Shown: piece by piece, positions 8,328 to 17,729 of the stretch
How the letters are laid out: every line of letters starts with the position of its first letter
Numbering within the stretch: position 1 is the first letter of the stretch
Source of the DNA: Roseburia sp.
Lineage (GTDB): Bacteria > Bacillota_A > Clostridia > Lachnospirales > Lachnospiraceae
NCBI GenBank assembly: GCA_019411365.1
Contig: DXQT01000009.1
Coordinates: 22,415 to 86,414 of the forward strand
Direction of reading: 5' to 3'
Length of the DNA stretch: 64,000 nt
The notes under the pieces: generated by a model
What the model saw: only the letters and a program-made list of their open reading frames with translations
Told to the model about the DNA's origin: nothing
The model's database searches: none
Translations under genes and position numbers: made by a program

Positions 8328-9353
8328 ATCCTTTAATTGTGCAATCAATTTTTCATTCTCCTCATGTTTTTTTACTGCAATACGATAGTATCCCTTGTGT
8401 AGTCCCCGGTAATTGCTGCAATCCCGGATCAGAATCTTTTTCTTTAATAACTTTTCGTATAAGGGATCGTCTGTCTTTAAGAGCAGGAAATCTGCTTCCC
8501 CGGGGTAGACTTTGATCCCCAGCTTTTCCAGTTCTGCCTTTAGATATGCACGCTCTTTTCCAATGTATGAAATGGTCTTGTTACGGTATTCCGTCTCATC
8601 TAATGCCGCACGTCCTGCTGCCTCCGCAATGATTGAGATGTTCCACTCCGGCAATTGATTGAAAATCTGCCCTGCCTTGTTCTGGCTGCCACAGAATAAG
8701 AAGCCCAGACGCACACCCGGGATCGCATATAATTTTGTGAAAGCCTTCACAATGATGACATTTGGGTATTCCTGCATGGAATGTGTTTCAAAAAATCCCT
8801 TTTTCCTTGTAAATTCCAGGAAACATTCATCTATCACAACGGTTATCTTTTTTTCCCGGCATCTGTCACATATTTTTTCCAGCAGCATGTCTTCTATTGT
8901 ATTGCCAACCGGATTATTCGGGTTCGCCAGAAATAATAAATCCACATTCTCCTGCAATTCCTGCAGAAACACTTCGGTCAGGCAGAACCCGTCCCTCTCT
9001 TTCATCTCATAATAGGAAACCTCTGCCTCTGTCACGTTTGCAGCTTTCTCATAACCATAAAAGGATGGCGCCGGTATTACAATTTTTCCCGGTTTGATCG
9101 CATGGACGACTGCCACAAATAACTCAGATGCTCCGTTCCCACACAAAATATGTTCCTCCGGGATATGATAGTGCGCTCCGATTTTTTCAATCAGTTTCGC
9201 ATGATGAATGTCCGGGTAATGCTCACAGAGTTCCAAAGATTCCTGCATTGCCTCCTTCACTTTTTCCGGTATTCCAAAAGGATTGATATTTACGGAAAAA
9301 TCCAGTTCTATTTCATTTTGATAAATGTCTCCACCGTGTATGACCGGACGCAT
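8319..9353 (-). CDS. cobD: threonine-phosphate decarboxylase (aminotransferase fold)
   Basis: PLP enzyme that makes (R)-1-amino-2-propanol phosphate from threonine phosphate for the corrinoid side arm. It has 344 residues with HGGDIYQNEIELDFSVNINPFG at the N terminus, as in the CobD family; LANPNNPVGN near residue 143; VVIDECFLEF near 173; the PLP lysine K207 in KAFTKLYAIPG; and RLGFLF after it. It lies directly downstream of cbiB, whose product uses its reaction product. Histidinol-phosphate aminotransferase is the main alternative in this fold, but the N terminus and operon context favour CobD. The last codons overlap an element-like repeat. Confidence 0.93.
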   Translation of the reverse strand: MRPVIHGGDIYQNEIELDFSVNINPFGIPEKVKEAMQESLELCEHYPDIHHAKLIEKIGAHYHIPEEHILCGNGASELFVAVVHAIKPGKIVIPAPSFYGYEKAANVTEAEVSYYEMKERDGFCLTEVFLQELQENVDLLFLANPNNPVGNTIEDMLLEKICDRCREKKITVVIDECFLEFTRKKGFFETHSMQEYPNVIIVKAFTKLYAIPGVRLGFLFCGSQNKAGQIFNQLPEWNISIIAEAAGRAALDETEYRNKTISYIGKERAYLKAELEKLGIKVYPGEADFLLLKTDDPLYEKLLKKKILIRDCSNYRGLHKGYYRIAVKKHEENEKLIAQLKDTI

Positions 9354-9373
9354 TTTCTCTTCTCCTCTCTGGT

Positions 9374-10360
9374 CTAAGAAATAAGCAGAATTACCAAAAG
9401 TACCAACAGACAGATTGCTTCACACAGGACAGCCGTCGCATAGAGCAGACGGTTTGTGCGCTTAATATCCTCTGTCTCCACTGCTCTTTCTGCATCCCCG
9501 ATATAAGGCTTTTCCACGATTTTGCCAAAATAGCTTGCATTTCCCGCAAGCCTGATTCCAAGGGCACCTGCACACACCGCTTCCGTCTGTGCCGAATTGG
9601 GGCTCGCATGTCTGTAGCGATCTCTCTTAAAAATATACCATGCCCGCTTTCCGTCAAACTCTTTTCCACATAAAAAACAGGAAACCACCATGAGCAGTGC
9701 GCTGATCCTTGCCGGGATGTAGTTTACGATATCATCCAGTTTTGCCGCAGTTCTGCCAAAATACAGATATCTGTCATTCTTATATCCTACCATGGAATCC
9801 ATGGTATTGACAGCTTTGTAGAAAAATCCAAGGATTGGACCGCCGATCGCTGTGAAGATCATCGGTGCGATCACGCCATCCGAAGTATTCTCTGCCACAG
9901 TCTCGATCGCAGCCTTTGCAACGCCTGTCTCATCCAGACATTCCGTGTCTCTGCCAACGATCATGGATACCGCTTTCCGTGACGCCGCAATATCCCCTTT
10001 TTTCAGTTCCTGATAGACTTTCATACTCTCCACCTTCAGGCATTTCGTGGCAAGGATCTGGTAGGTCATAATGCTCTCGATCACAGCACCAAGATAAGGA
10101 TGCAGTCTGTATGCGCCAAGTAAAAGCACAGCTGTCACAAACACCGTACTGCTCAAAACTGCAAGTACAAGCAGCATTCCCCTTCTTTTTTCCTGCTCCG
10201 GTGTGGTATGTTTTTCTTCTGTTTTGCTGCCGAGAAGTCTCTTTTCCAGAAAACTGATCCAGTTTCCGATCAGACGGATCGGATGCGGCAGCCAGTAAGG
10301 ATCTCCAAGCAGCAGATCCATGAGAAATCCCGCCAGCATGGAAGTAATATGATAAATCAT
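9374..10360 (-). CDS. cbiB: adenosylcobinamide-phosphate synthase
   Basis: Integral membrane enzyme that joins aminopropanol (phosphate) to adenosylcobyric acid. The 328-residue protein begins with several hydrophobic segments and carries the family blocks LLGDPYWLPHPIRLIG, MIVGRDT, ETVAENTSDGVIAP and KAVNTMDSMVGYK. The SPNSAQTEAVCAGALGIRL block near residue 250 is also typical. It ends with a hydrophobic helix. The gene is 20 bases downstream of cobC and 20 bases upstream of cobD, and together these form the side-arm module of the operon. Confidence 0.95.
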   Translation of the reverse strand: MIYHITSMLAGFLMDLLLGDPYWLPHPIRLIGNWISFLEKRLLGSKTEEKHTTPEQEKRRGMLLVLAVLSSTVFVTAVLLLGAYRLHPYLGAVIESIMTYQILATKCLKVESMKVYQELKKGDIAASRKAVSMIVGRDTECLDETGVAKAAIETVAENTSDGVIAPMIFTAIGGPILGFFYKAVNTMDSMVGYKNDRYLYFGRTAAKLDDIVNYIPARISALLMVVSCFLCGKEFDGKRAWYIFKRDRYRHASPNSAQTEAVCAGALGIRLAGNASYFGKIVEKPYIGDAERAVETEDIKRTNRLLYATAVLCEAICLLVLLVILLIS

Positions 10361-10380
10361 GATTTAATTTCCTTTCTTAT

Positions 10381-11088
10381 CTATTGTAAATGTTCACTTT
10401 TTGAGTCCTCACATCCTATCTTAGTCAGACTTGTTATCTTGCATCTGCCCGGGATCCATTCCAGCACAGTTTCGTACCCTTCCCCGTTTTTCACCTGAAA
10501 ATCAAAATATTCCCCACCGGTAAGACTGCTTAACACCGCCATGATCGTACCGCCATGCACTACGGCTGCGACTGGGATTTCTGTTCCACGATCACTGTTC
10601 AGATATCGCGTATCTGTGTCGTTTTGTATTCCGGTGTTCTTTTCTGATCTTTTTAAAATATCAGACATCATCCGGTCAAAACCTTCCATGGAACGCCGGA
10701 TAAACTGCTCTCTTGACTCTCCGCCGGGAAATGGCAGTGTTCCATTGCTGTCGATCCACTTCTGATAGCAGGGATTGTCCTTTAATTCCTTATAATTTTT
10801 TCCCTCAAACTGCCCGAAATCCATCTCCTTCCATTCCGGGATCAGAATTGGATTTCTCTCAAAAAGCAGTTCCGCTGTCTGAACGCAGCGTTTCATCGGA
10901 GATGTATACAAAAATTCCGGTGAACTGGAAAAATATTCCTTCTTTTTTTCCTGCAAAAGACGGATTCCTGTTTCAGACAACGGTTCGTCTGTTTTTCCAA
11001 GATAACGGTGTTCTCCGTTCGCCTGTGTCATGCCATGTCTGATCCATGTGATTTTTACTTTTATTTTATCTTCTGTCCCATTCCACAT
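10381..11088 (-). CDS. cobC: alpha-ribazole phosphatase-type histidine phosphatase
   Basis: Histidine phosphatase family enzyme expected to remove the 5'-phosphate from alpha-ribazole phosphate or adenosylcobalamin phosphate. The phosphohistidine motif is RHGMT near residue 17, followed by LGKTDEPLSETG and a late AAVVHGGTIMAVL. The open frame extends upstream to 11220, but those residues are only another frame of the preceding gene. The ATG at 11088, preceded by GGAGCGC, gives a 235-residue protein of normal length overlapping the cobU-like gene by 28 bases. Translation there is probably coupled. Specificity is inferred from context. Confidence 0.88.
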   Translation of the reverse strand: MWNGTEDKIKVKITWIRHGMTQANGEHRYLGKTDEPLSETGIRLLQEKKKEYFSSSPEFLYTSPMKRCVQTAELLFERNPILIPEWKEMDFGQFEGKNYKELKDNPCYQKWIDSNGTLPFPGGESREQFIRRSMEGFDRMMSDILKRSEKNTGIQNDTDTRYLNSDRGTEIPVAAVVHGGTIMAVLSSLTGGEYFDFQVKNGEGYETVLEWIPGRCKITSLTKIGCEDSKSEHLQ

Positions 11089-11393
11089 ATGATGCGCTCC
11101 ACTGTCTCCGCTTCCTCTGCAAGCCGGATCAATAATCTGCCGACACGTTCCCTGTATTCCCGCTCCTGCTTCTCCATCGGTACAATGCCGTTGCCGATCT
11201 CGTCGCAGATAAAGATACAATCCGGGTGTTCCTTATAATATTGCAGCACGATCTCTTCCGCCGGTTTTCCCTCCTGTAAAAGCTGTTTCACCCAGAGATG
11301 CAGATCATTTACAACAGGCACCTCCTGCCCTTTCAGCTTTTCCTGCACATAGGCAAGCTTGCCCTGCGCATATCCTCCGATATATAATTGCAT
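11061..11393 (-). CDS. short CobU-like protein with an altered P-loop
   Basis: A 110-residue protein that resembles the two ends of adenosylcobinamide kinase/guanylyltransferase. It opens with LYIGGYAQGKLAYVQEKL, where CobU has a GGxGSGKS P-loop, and closes with CDEIGNGIVPMEKQ...YRERVGRLLIRLA, which matches the CobU C terminus (NEVGxGIVP and GRxNQxLA). The Ser/Thr after the P-loop lysine is replaced by Leu, and the central segment is much shorter than in the 194-residue CobU encoded at 12200. It lies between cobS and cobC. It could be a regulatory or partner subunit, or a shrunken paralogue; ATP-dependent activity looks unlikely. Confidence 0.75.
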   Translation of the reverse strand: MQLYIGGYAQGKLAYVQEKLKGQEVPVVNDLHLWVKQLLQEGKPAEEIVLQYYKEHPDCIFICDEIGNGIVPMEKQEREYRERVGRLLIRLAEEAETVERIICGMGQKIK

Positions 11394-11430
11394 GCTTTTT
11401 CTCCCCTTCTGCCGAATACTATTTTAAAAG

Positions 11431-12195
11431 TTACAAGAAATATCCGGCCACCGCAACCGCAGCTGCCGCAGCCGCCTCACAGACTGTCACAAAAAATCCG
11501 GCAGTGTCACCTGTGATACCACCAAGCTCTTTGTAACTTTTCTTTTTAAAATAAAAGAAACTGAGCAGCGCCGCCCCGATTGCCGCGGCTCCATACCATC
11601 CGGATACGAGCAGCATGATTGCCACACAAAGCGCTGCCTGAAAATATAAGGCTGCTTTTACCCTGACTTTCTGTGCACTGGATGCAAAGGTATACAAAAG
11701 TCCCTCTTTCTTTGCCGGCTGTAATGTCATAACTGCAATCCCACTAAAGCATCTCGCCAGAAAAAATACGGCTGCCACTGCAGACACTGCCTTTTGGGTA
11801 TGTATTTCTGAAATTGCTGCGATATCGATCATATAATAAAGAGCCAGCATGATCGCCGCAAATGCACCGATATGGGAATCTTTTAAAATCTCCAGCTTTT
11901 TTTCCCGGCTCTGGTACGAATGAAATGCGTCCATCGTGTCCATGTATCCATCCACATGAAATCCACCGGAGATCATTAACGGAATTGCCGCACCGATCAG
12001 TGCATAGCAGACATTTCCTACCGCAAATTTCTCACATAACACCGCCCATCCGAAAAAAAACATTCCGATCACCCCGCCGATCCACGGAAAAAAGCACATC
12101 ATATACTCCATATCCTCTTCCTTCCACTCAAACTGCGGCACGGGGATTTTAGAATAAATGGAAAATGCGATCGCCATCGCTTTTAATAATTTCAT
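11431..12195 (-). CDS. cobS: adenosylcobinamide-GDP ribazoletransferase (cobalamin synthase)
   Basis: Membrane enzyme that joins adenosylcobinamide-GDP to alpha-ribazole (phosphate). The 254-residue protein begins with FSIYSKIPVPQFEW, has several hydrophobic helices, and carries the family acidic motif FHVDGYMDTMDAFHS near residue 80. The block RCFSGIAVMTLQPAKKEGL is also typical, as is GGITGDTAGF near residue 222. It starts 4 bases after the cobU stop, so it is part of the lower-loop assembly module (cobT, cobU, cobS). Confidence 0.95.
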   Translation of the reverse strand: MKLLKAMAIAFSIYSKIPVPQFEWKEEDMEYMMCFFPWIGGVIGMFFFGWAVLCEKFAVGNVCYALIGAAIPLMISGGFHVDGYMDTMDAFHSYQSREKKLEILKDSHIGAFAAIMLALYYMIDIAAISEIHTQKAVSAVAAVFFLARCFSGIAVMTLQPAKKEGLLYTFASSAQKVRVKAALYFQAALCVAIMLLVSGWYGAAAIGAALLSFFYFKKKSYKELGGITGDTAGFFVTVCEAAAAAAVAVAGYFL

Positions 12196-12199
12196 AACT

Positions 12200-12784
12200 T
12201 CATCCTTTCAGCTCCACCGGAATTCCAACCACAACCTCTGCCACCCGGTCTGCCAGATGCGCAAGTGCTGCATTGATCCTGCCAAGTGCTCTCAAATACT
12301 CCATTGTTCCGGCGTCATAGATTACACCATCCTCAAATACATTGTTCGTGACGATCACAAGGTTGTCGAGTTTCTGTGAAAGAGTCTGTATCTCAGATAC
12401 AATTTTTTCAACTACTTCCTCCTCGGATTTCATGCCGTCTTTCGTGAACATTTCGTTTGCTGTGAGATTTGACATACACTCAAGCAGTGCCGATTTCTTT
12501 TCTGAGCTGCACTGCCCTTTCCTCTCTGCTTCCTGCCGGTATTGCGCCTGCCCTGATTCTCCAGCACATACAAACTGGATTTTTCCTACATTCATCGGGC
12601 TTTCGATCGTAAGAAACCCTTTTCCTGCCCGCAGTTTCCGATGCCGCTCTACTTTTTTTTCGCCCTCTGCATCATAAATCTGCATGGTTGCAATATAATA
12701 TCTGATTCCTTCGCAGGAATACAGCAGGCTTTCTGCATATGCAGATTTTCCGCTGCCGCTTCCCCCTGTCACCAATGTGATCAT
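12200..12784 (-). CDS. cobU: adenosylcobinamide kinase / guanylyltransferase
   Basis: Phosphorylates adenosylcobinamide and transfers GMP to it. The 194-residue protein has an intact P-loop GGSGSGKS at residues 7-14, YYIATMQIYDAE after it, and ERHRKLR near residue 52, which includes the histidine position used for guanylylation in the family. The C-terminal ALGRINAALAHLADRVAEV matches CobU. A Cys/Lys-rich insertion (about residues 80-105) is unusual. The VTNNVFEDG block stands where CobU has (S/T)NEVG. It lies 4 bases from cobS. A second, reduced CobU-like gene sits 1.1 kb downstream. Confidence 0.92.
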   Translation of the reverse strand: MITLVTGGSGSGKSAYAESLLYSCEGIRYYIATMQIYDAEGEKKVERHRKLRAGKGFLTIESPMNVGKIQFVCAGESGQAQYRQEAERKGQCSSEKKSALLECMSNLTANEMFTKDGMKSEEEVVEKIVSEIQTLSQKLDNLVIVTNNVFEDGVIYDAGTMEYLRALGRINAALAHLADRVAEVVVGIPVELKG

Positions 12785-12838
12785 CCTGATAACTGCACCT
12801 TTCTGTCACATGTAAAAAATATGTTCACACTGACTTTA

Positions 12839-13879
12839 TCAAAACCTGTGATACTCCTCAATTTTAAAATCGCCAAAAGTAGCCCCTGTCTCATATAAAC
12901 TCATGGCAATATCTAACAGGGAAAACATCATGACTGCCCCCGTTCCCTCTCCTAATGCAAGTCCTGCATCCAGAACCGGAGAAAGCCCCAGCTCCCGCAT
13001 CAAAAGTTCCGAAGCCGGTTCCTTTCCTTTGTGGGAGGGAATGATAAATTCTTTTGTTCCCGGACAAAGCCGCTCTGCTGTAAGCGCTGCCACCGCACTG
13101 ATGACACCGTCTGCCACGATCGGCATATGGTATTTTGCACCACCTAAAAACACACCGCAAAGCCCTGCGATATCCAGCCCGCCGACCGAGCATAAAATAC
13201 GCATCGGCTCAGTCTCTCTCAACTGATATTTTTCCAGTGCCTCTGAGATCACTTGTCTTTTTCTGACAAGCCCTTCATCACTTAATCCGGCGCCCCGCCC
13301 TGCCACGATCTCCGGCGGAATGGAAAGCAGAGCTGCTGCCATCGCTGCACTTGTCGTCGTATTGCCAATTCCCATCTCTCCGGTACCAAGCAGCGTATAT
13401 CCAGCTTCTTTGCACTCTTTTACAAGTTCCATCCCAACCCGGACCGCCTGCATGGCTTCTCTCTCTGACATCGCAGGTTTTAACAGAAAATCATTTGTAC
13501 CTTTTTTTACTTTTCTGCTGATGACTCCCGGAAAAATCCGGTCGGTGTTCACACCGATATCCACCGGAAAAATCTCTGCTCCAACAGCTTTCGCCATTTT
13601 GCAGACCGAAGTATTTCTTTTTCCGAGATTCTCTGTCACCGCTGCCGTGATCTCCTGTCCGGACTGGCTGATGCCTTCCGCCACAATGCCATTATCTGCG
13701 CACATGACGATCACTGCTTTTTTCGCAATATCAATCTCTGGCGACCCAAGGATTGCCCCGATCCTTGCGAGAAGTCCCTCAAACTCCCCCAGACCATCCA
13801 GCGGTTTTGCCAAACGATCCCAGTTTGCTTTGATTTCCTGCCCGATTTTTTTATCCGGTTCCTCTATTATAAATTCCAT
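12839..13879 (-). CDS. cobT: nicotinate-nucleotide-dimethylbenzimidazole phosphoribosyltransferase
   Basis: Makes the alpha-ribazole phosphate (or analogous lower-base nucleotide) from nicotinate mononucleotide and a base. The 346-residue protein has VIVMCADNGIVAEGISQSG near residue 57, GEMGIGNTTTSAA near 167, and GEGTGAVM near 312, which contains the catalytic glutamate. Family length is normal. The gene is 54 bases upstream of cobU. CobT fixes lower-base choice; no bza genes for 5,6-dimethylbenzimidazole synthesis are seen here, so the base must come from elsewhere. Confidence 0.95.
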   Translation of the reverse strand: MEFIIEEPDKKIGQEIKANWDRLAKPLDGLGEFEGLLARIGAILGSPEIDIAKKAVIVMCADNGIVAEGISQSGQEITAAVTENLGKRNTSVCKMAKAVGAEIFPVDIGVNTDRIFPGVISRKVKKGTNDFLLKPAMSEREAMQAVRVGMELVKECKEAGYTLLGTGEMGIGNTTTSAAMAAALLSIPPEIVAGRGAGLSDEGLVRKRQVISEALEKYQLRETEPMRILCSVGGLDIAGLCGVFLGGAKYHMPIVADGVISAVAALTAERLCPGTKEFIIPSHKGKEPASELLMRELGLSPVLDAGLALGEGTGAVMMFSLLDIAMSLYETGATFGDFKIEEYHRF

Positions 13880-13910
13880 TATTTTTCCTCTTTATGCACT
13901 GCGCATTTTC

Positions 13911-13942
13911 GTTACTGTTCACTCGTACCTCGTTCCAGTAAC
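13911..13942. other. small hairpin between cbiP and cobT
   Basis: GTTACTG at 13911-13917 and its complement CAGTAAC at 13936-13942 can form a 7-bp stem in the 75-base gap. There is no T-tract, so it is not an obvious terminator; an RNA-stability or processing site is possible. Confidence 0.3.
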
Positions 13943-13954
13943 AACAGTTCTGTT

Positions 13955-15508
13955 TTAAATCGCAGCTTCCCGCAGCATTGCATACACTGCTTCCATATCC
14001 ATGGACTCCCGCAGACCGTCTGCAAGTTTATCATACTGCATCTGCTTAAACTGCCCGTAACTTATCATCTGCCCGGTATCCAGCGCCACACCCTTCCGTT
14101 CAGCCAGGATACCAACCAGTGTCTCTGCCAGCGTTCCCTCGTCAAAGATGCCGTGAACATATGTTCCATATACGTTACCAGAAAAGATTCCGTCGTATTT
14201 TACACTGCCATCCGCTTCATTTTGTATTCTGCATACATAGCCTTTTTCGTCACTTCTGCTTTCCGGCTGTCTGACATTCTCACTGTCTACGATACTTTCA
14301 CTGTCTACGGTACTGCCCATGTGGATCTCGTATCCGCGCACGCTCTTTCCGGAAAGACCGGAGAATGCTCCGGAAATTTTTCCAAAAGTTCCCGTTACTT
14401 GTGTTCTTGTTTTTTCCTGTTTCAACTCAGTCACAGCTGGAAGCAGTCCCATACCTTTCATGCTTCCACCGTTTTCCACCTGATATGGATCGCTGATCGT
14501 CTCACCCAGCATCTGATATCCGCCACAGATTCCAAAAACAATGGTATCCTGCGCTTTCTTTTTGATCAGCGCCTCCAGACCATTTTCCCGCATCCATTTC
14601 AGATCGGCCATTGTATTTTTACTGCCCGGAAGCACGATCATGTCCGGGTGGTGTAAGTCTCTCACACTGTCCACATAGCGCACGGAAACCTGCCCGATCT
14701 GCTCTAAGACAGACAAATCCGTAAAATTGGAAATTCTTGGATAACGGATGACTGCAATATCGATCAAGCCTTCCTCCTTGCGGTCAAATCTGCTGCTTAA
14801 GCTGTCCTCGTCATCAATGGACAGCTCCATATAAGGCACAACGCCCACAACCGGTACATGTCCGCGCTCCTCCAACATCACAACACCCGGATCTAATATG
14901 GTTTTATCCCCGCGGAATTTATTGATGATGAGCCCTTTTACACGTTCCTTTTCCGGTTCCTCGAGCAGCATCAGCGTTCCGAGAAGCTGTGCAAACACGC
15001 CGCCCCGGTCAATGTCTCCCACAAGAAGCACCGGTGCATCCAGAAGCTCTGCCAATCCCATATTGACAATGTCATTCTCCCTCAGATTGATCTCTGCCGG
15101 ACTACCTGCGCCTTCGATCACGATAATGTCGTTATCTCTTTCTAACTCCCGGAATGCCTTTTTGATCTCCGGGATCAGCTGTTTTTTATAGGCAAAATAA
15201 TCTCTGGCGCTCATATTTCCAAGCACTTCACCATTCACGATCACCTGTGAACCGACATGTGTGGTCGGTTTTAACAGGATCGGATTCATTGCAGCCACCG
15301 GCTCCACTCCGGCTGCCTCCGCCTGCATCACCTGTGCGCGTCCCATCTCAAGACCTTCCTTTGTGATAAAAGAATTCAGTGCCATATTCTGGGATTTAAA
15401 CGGTGCCACCCGGTATCCGTCTTGTTTGAAAATCCTGCAGAGTCCTGCCACGATCAGGCTCTTTCCTGCGTTTGACATCGTGCCCTGCACCATGATCACT
15501 TTTGCCAT
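13955..15508 (-). CDS. cbiP: cobyric acid synthase
   Basis: Glutamine-dependent amidation of the b, d, e and g side chains of adenosylcobyrinic a,c-diamide. The N terminus [18 protein letters not shown] carries the nucleotide-binding motif. [11 protein letters not shown] and [13 protein letters not shown] follow, then [13 protein letters not shown]. The C-terminal amidotransferase domain has its Cys in [12 protein letters not shown]. The open frame continues 36 codons further upstream, but the ATG at 15508, preceded by GGAGATAG, gives the family N terminus and 517 residues. It overlaps the upstream ABC ATPase gene by 13 bases. Confidence 0.96.
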   Translation of the reverse strand: MAKVIMVQGTMSNAGKSLIVAGLCRIFKQDGYRVAPFKSQNMALNSFITKEGLEMGRAQVMQAEAAGVEPVAAMNPILLKPTTHVGSQVIVNGEVLGNMSARDYFAYKKQLIPEIKKAFRELERDNDIIVIEGAGSPAEINLRENDIVNMGLAELLDAPVLLVGDIDRGGVFAQLLGTLMLLEEPEKERVKGLIINKFRGDKTILDPGVVMLEERGHVPVVGVVPYMELSIDDEDSLSSRFDRKEEGLIDIAVIRYPRISNFTDLSVLEQIGQVSVRYVDSVRDLHHPDMIVLPGSKNTMADLKWMRENGLEALIKKKAQDTIVFGICGGYQMLGETISDPYQVENGGSMKGMGLLPAVTELKQEKTRTQVTGTFGKISGAFSGLSGKSVRGYEIHMGSTVDSESIVDSENVRQPESRSDEKGYVCRIQNEADGSVKYDGIFSGNVYGTYVHGIFDEGTLAETLVGILAERKGVALDTGQMISYGQFKQMQYDKLADGLRESMDMEAVYAMLREAAI

Positions 15509-16608
15509 AATTCTATCTCCATTCCACAGTCTTCTGCCTCCTGCAAAAGCTGTCTGTTCAGCCTGTTCTGTGATCCAAATACCGTCTGGCAGCAGATCAC
15601 CTTTCTGCATGCGCACATCACCTGTTTTGCCGCCTCATAATGTTGCCTCTCAAAGTCCTGATACGCCTCCGCAGCGATCACCTGCACCGCAAGCGCTTCT
15701 GCCGCCGGATAATCAATATCATTTTTTCCTAAGATCCCCACTGCAAATGGAATCCCGTTTCTCTGAAGCTGCCGGAACAGAAAACTTCCCGTACCATTTC
15801 CGGCGATCACAAATACCTCCGGTATGCCCCCGCATTTTTTCAGTTCCACGCAACCGCTTTTCTCCTGAAACGTTCCGTCCGTGATCTCATAAAGCTGATC
15901 GACAAATCCATCGGTAAAGACTTCCTCCGGCGTGCCGTAATGCTCAATGTTTTCCCCTTTGACGCATACAATTTTGTCCGACACACGCTCTGCAAGATCA
16001 AGTTCATGCAGCGACATGAGAACACCAATTTTTTTCTTCCGTGTCATCTCCTGCAGCATGGATAAAAATTCGAGTTTGTACTTTACATCCAGATAAGATG
16101 TCGGCTCATCAAGGATCAGAATCTCCGGCTCCTGACACAGCGCCTTTGCAAGCAGTACACGCTGTTTCTGCCCATCACTCAGACTCATAAAATTGCGTTC
16201 TTTTAACGGTGAGATGCGGATCTGTTCCATGCACTGCGCCACCACCGCCTCATCTTTTGGTGTCAGGATGCCAAGTCCTCCGGTATACGGATATCTCCCC
16301 ATCGCCACAACGTCTGCCACTGTCATCAGCTCCGGTGTGATGCGCTCTGTGAAAACAATGGACATTTTCTTCGCCAGTTCTTTTTCCGGCAGTTCACACA
16401 GCCTGGTGTTTTCCACATAAACGCTGCCGCAGATCTCCTGCAGCTGCTTTGCGATAGTCTTTAAAATAGTGGATTTTCCTGCCCCGTTTGGTCCGATCAA
16501 TGTCACGATCTCTCCCCTTTTCAGAGAAATCCCTATCTCCTTTATCAGTTCTTTTCCGTGATATCCAACGGACAGTCCGTCCGTGTGTAAAAGTTCCCGT
16601 TCTTCCAT
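15496..16608 (-). CDS. ABC transporter ATPase for corrinoid uptake, with a C-terminal extension
   Basis: ATPase of a BtuD/FecE-type importer. Motifs in order are Walker [10 protein letters not shown] (about residue 39), the ABC signature [11 protein letters not shown], Walker [13 protein letters not shown] and the switch histidine in [12 protein letters not shown]. These occupy the first 250 residues. A further 110 residues ([17 protein letters not shown] to the end) are not part of a normal ABC ATPase; they look Rossmann-like, with a glycine-rich GNGTGS turn. The ATG at 16608, preceded by AGGA, is preferred to the ATG four codons upstream. It lies with a permease and a binding protein under the cobalamin riboswitch, which is why corrinoid is the likely substrate. 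Confidence 0.88.
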   Translation of the reverse strand: MEERELLHTDGLSVGYHGKELIKEIGISLKRGEIVTLIGPNGAGKSTILKTIAKQLQEICGSVYVENTRLCELPEKELAKKMSIVFTERITPELMTVADVVAMGRYPYTGGLGILTPKDEAVVAQCMEQIRISPLKERNFMSLSDGQKQRVLLAKALCQEPEILILDEPTSYLDVKYKLEFLSMLQEMTRKKKIGVLMSLHELDLAERVSDKIVCVKGENIEHYGTPEEVFTDGFVDQLYEITDGTFQEKSGCVELKKCGGIPEVFVIAGNGTGSFLFRQLQRNGIPFAVGILGKNDIDYPAAEALAVQVIAAEAYQDFERQHYEAAKQVMCACRKVICCQTVFGSQNRLNRQLLQEAEDCGMEIELWQK

Positions 16609-16694
16609 TCCGTTCCTCATTTTCCATTGTCAAGATATTTCATTACCTACCGAATGCCTGGATGCATGCTTCTCACAATTTCAATTTTTCTTCC

Positions 16695-17729
16695 TTAGTA
16701 CCGCTCCTGTCGCTGCTTCAACATGACTGCGATCATTACCGGTGCGCCAAAAATCGCTGTCACGGTACTGATACTCATCTCCGTCGGTGCGAACACCATC
16801 CGCGCCAGAAGATCACAGAACATGCAGAATACTGCCCCACCTAAAAAACATGCCGGTATCATGATGATCGGTTTTGCCGTCCGGAATAACCGCTTTACCA
16901 TCTGCGGCACCGCGATCCCGACAAACGACACAGGTCCTGCAAACGCTGTTACCACTGCGGATAAGATGCTCGATAAGATCACGAGCAGTATGCGGAACAT
17001 TTTGATATTGACACCCATATTTTTTGCGTAAGTCTCTCCTAACTGGTACGCTTCCATCGGTTTTGACAAAAAGAATGTCAAAATGCCTGTAACGGCTACA
17101 ACAAACACGATCGTTTTCACATTCTCCCATGTGATGCCGGAAAAGCTTCCCATCGACCAGTTATGAAGATTCACAATGTCAGAATCCTCTGCAAATGTCA
17201 CAAGAAAATCTGTGACTGCCGAACAGATATAGCCGATCATCACTCCGATCAGCACTAAAAATGACATATTCTGAACTCTCGGTGACATCAGAAGCACACA
17301 AAACATTGACAGCATAGATCCTGCGAACGCCGCCACGATCAGATCCACAGAAGATAATGTTCTGGAATATCTTAAGAACACGATCATCACGACCGCCACA
17401 AATAATTTTGCCCCGGAAGAAATACCAAGGACAAACGGTCCCGCGATCGGATTGTGAAAAAAAGTCTGCAGCAGATACCCGGACAACGCCAGCGCACCGC
17501 CAAGCAGGATTGCCGCAAACGTTCTCGGGATACGGATCTGAAAGAGAATGGCTGCATAAAGTTCATCCTGTTCCCCTCTGAACTGTCTCCAGATATCTGA
17601 GAGCGGAATCTGCACACTTCCAGCACATACACTGACGATAAAAAAGATCACTGATAATGTGATCAGAATGACAAAACAGACCGTATATCTTATTTTTCTA
17701 TTTGAGCTTATACATGTAGGTAAGTTCAT
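16695..17729 (-). CDS. FecCD-family permease, probable corrinoid importer (BtuC-like)
   Basis: Membrane subunit of a vitamin B12/siderophore-type ABC importer. The 344-residue chain is largely hydrophobic, with about ten helices. It has the family blocks IRIPRTFAAILLGGALALSG and NPIAGPFVLGISSGA in the first third and AGPVSFVGIAVPQMVKRLF near residue 265, plus a coupling-helix region. The start overlaps the upstream binding-protein gene by 32 bases. The riboswitch and cobalamin neighbours make corrinoid more likely than an iron chelate. Confidence 0.9.
   Translation of the reverse strand: MNLPTCISSNRKIRYTVCFVILITLSVIFFIVSVCAGSVQIPLSDIWRQFRGEQDELYAAILFQIRIPRTFAAILLGGALALSGYLLQTFFHNPIAGPFVLGISSGAKLFVAVVMIVFLRYSRTLSSVDLIVAAFAGSMLSMFCVLLMSPRVQNMSFLVLIGVMIGYICSAVTDFLVTFAEDSDIVNLHNWSMGSFSGITWENVKTIVFVVAVTGILTFFLSKPMEAYQLGETYAKNMGVNIKMFRILLVILSSILSAVVTAFAGPVSFVGIAVPQMVKRLFRTAKPIIMIPACFLGGAVFCMFCDLLARMVFAPTEMSISTVTAIFGAPVMIAVMLKQRQERY

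Noticed and set aside
11089..11220. N-terminal extension of cobC
   Set aside because: The 44 extra codons overlap the cobU-like gene in another frame and resemble no phosphatase; the ATG at 11088 gives the normal family N terminus.
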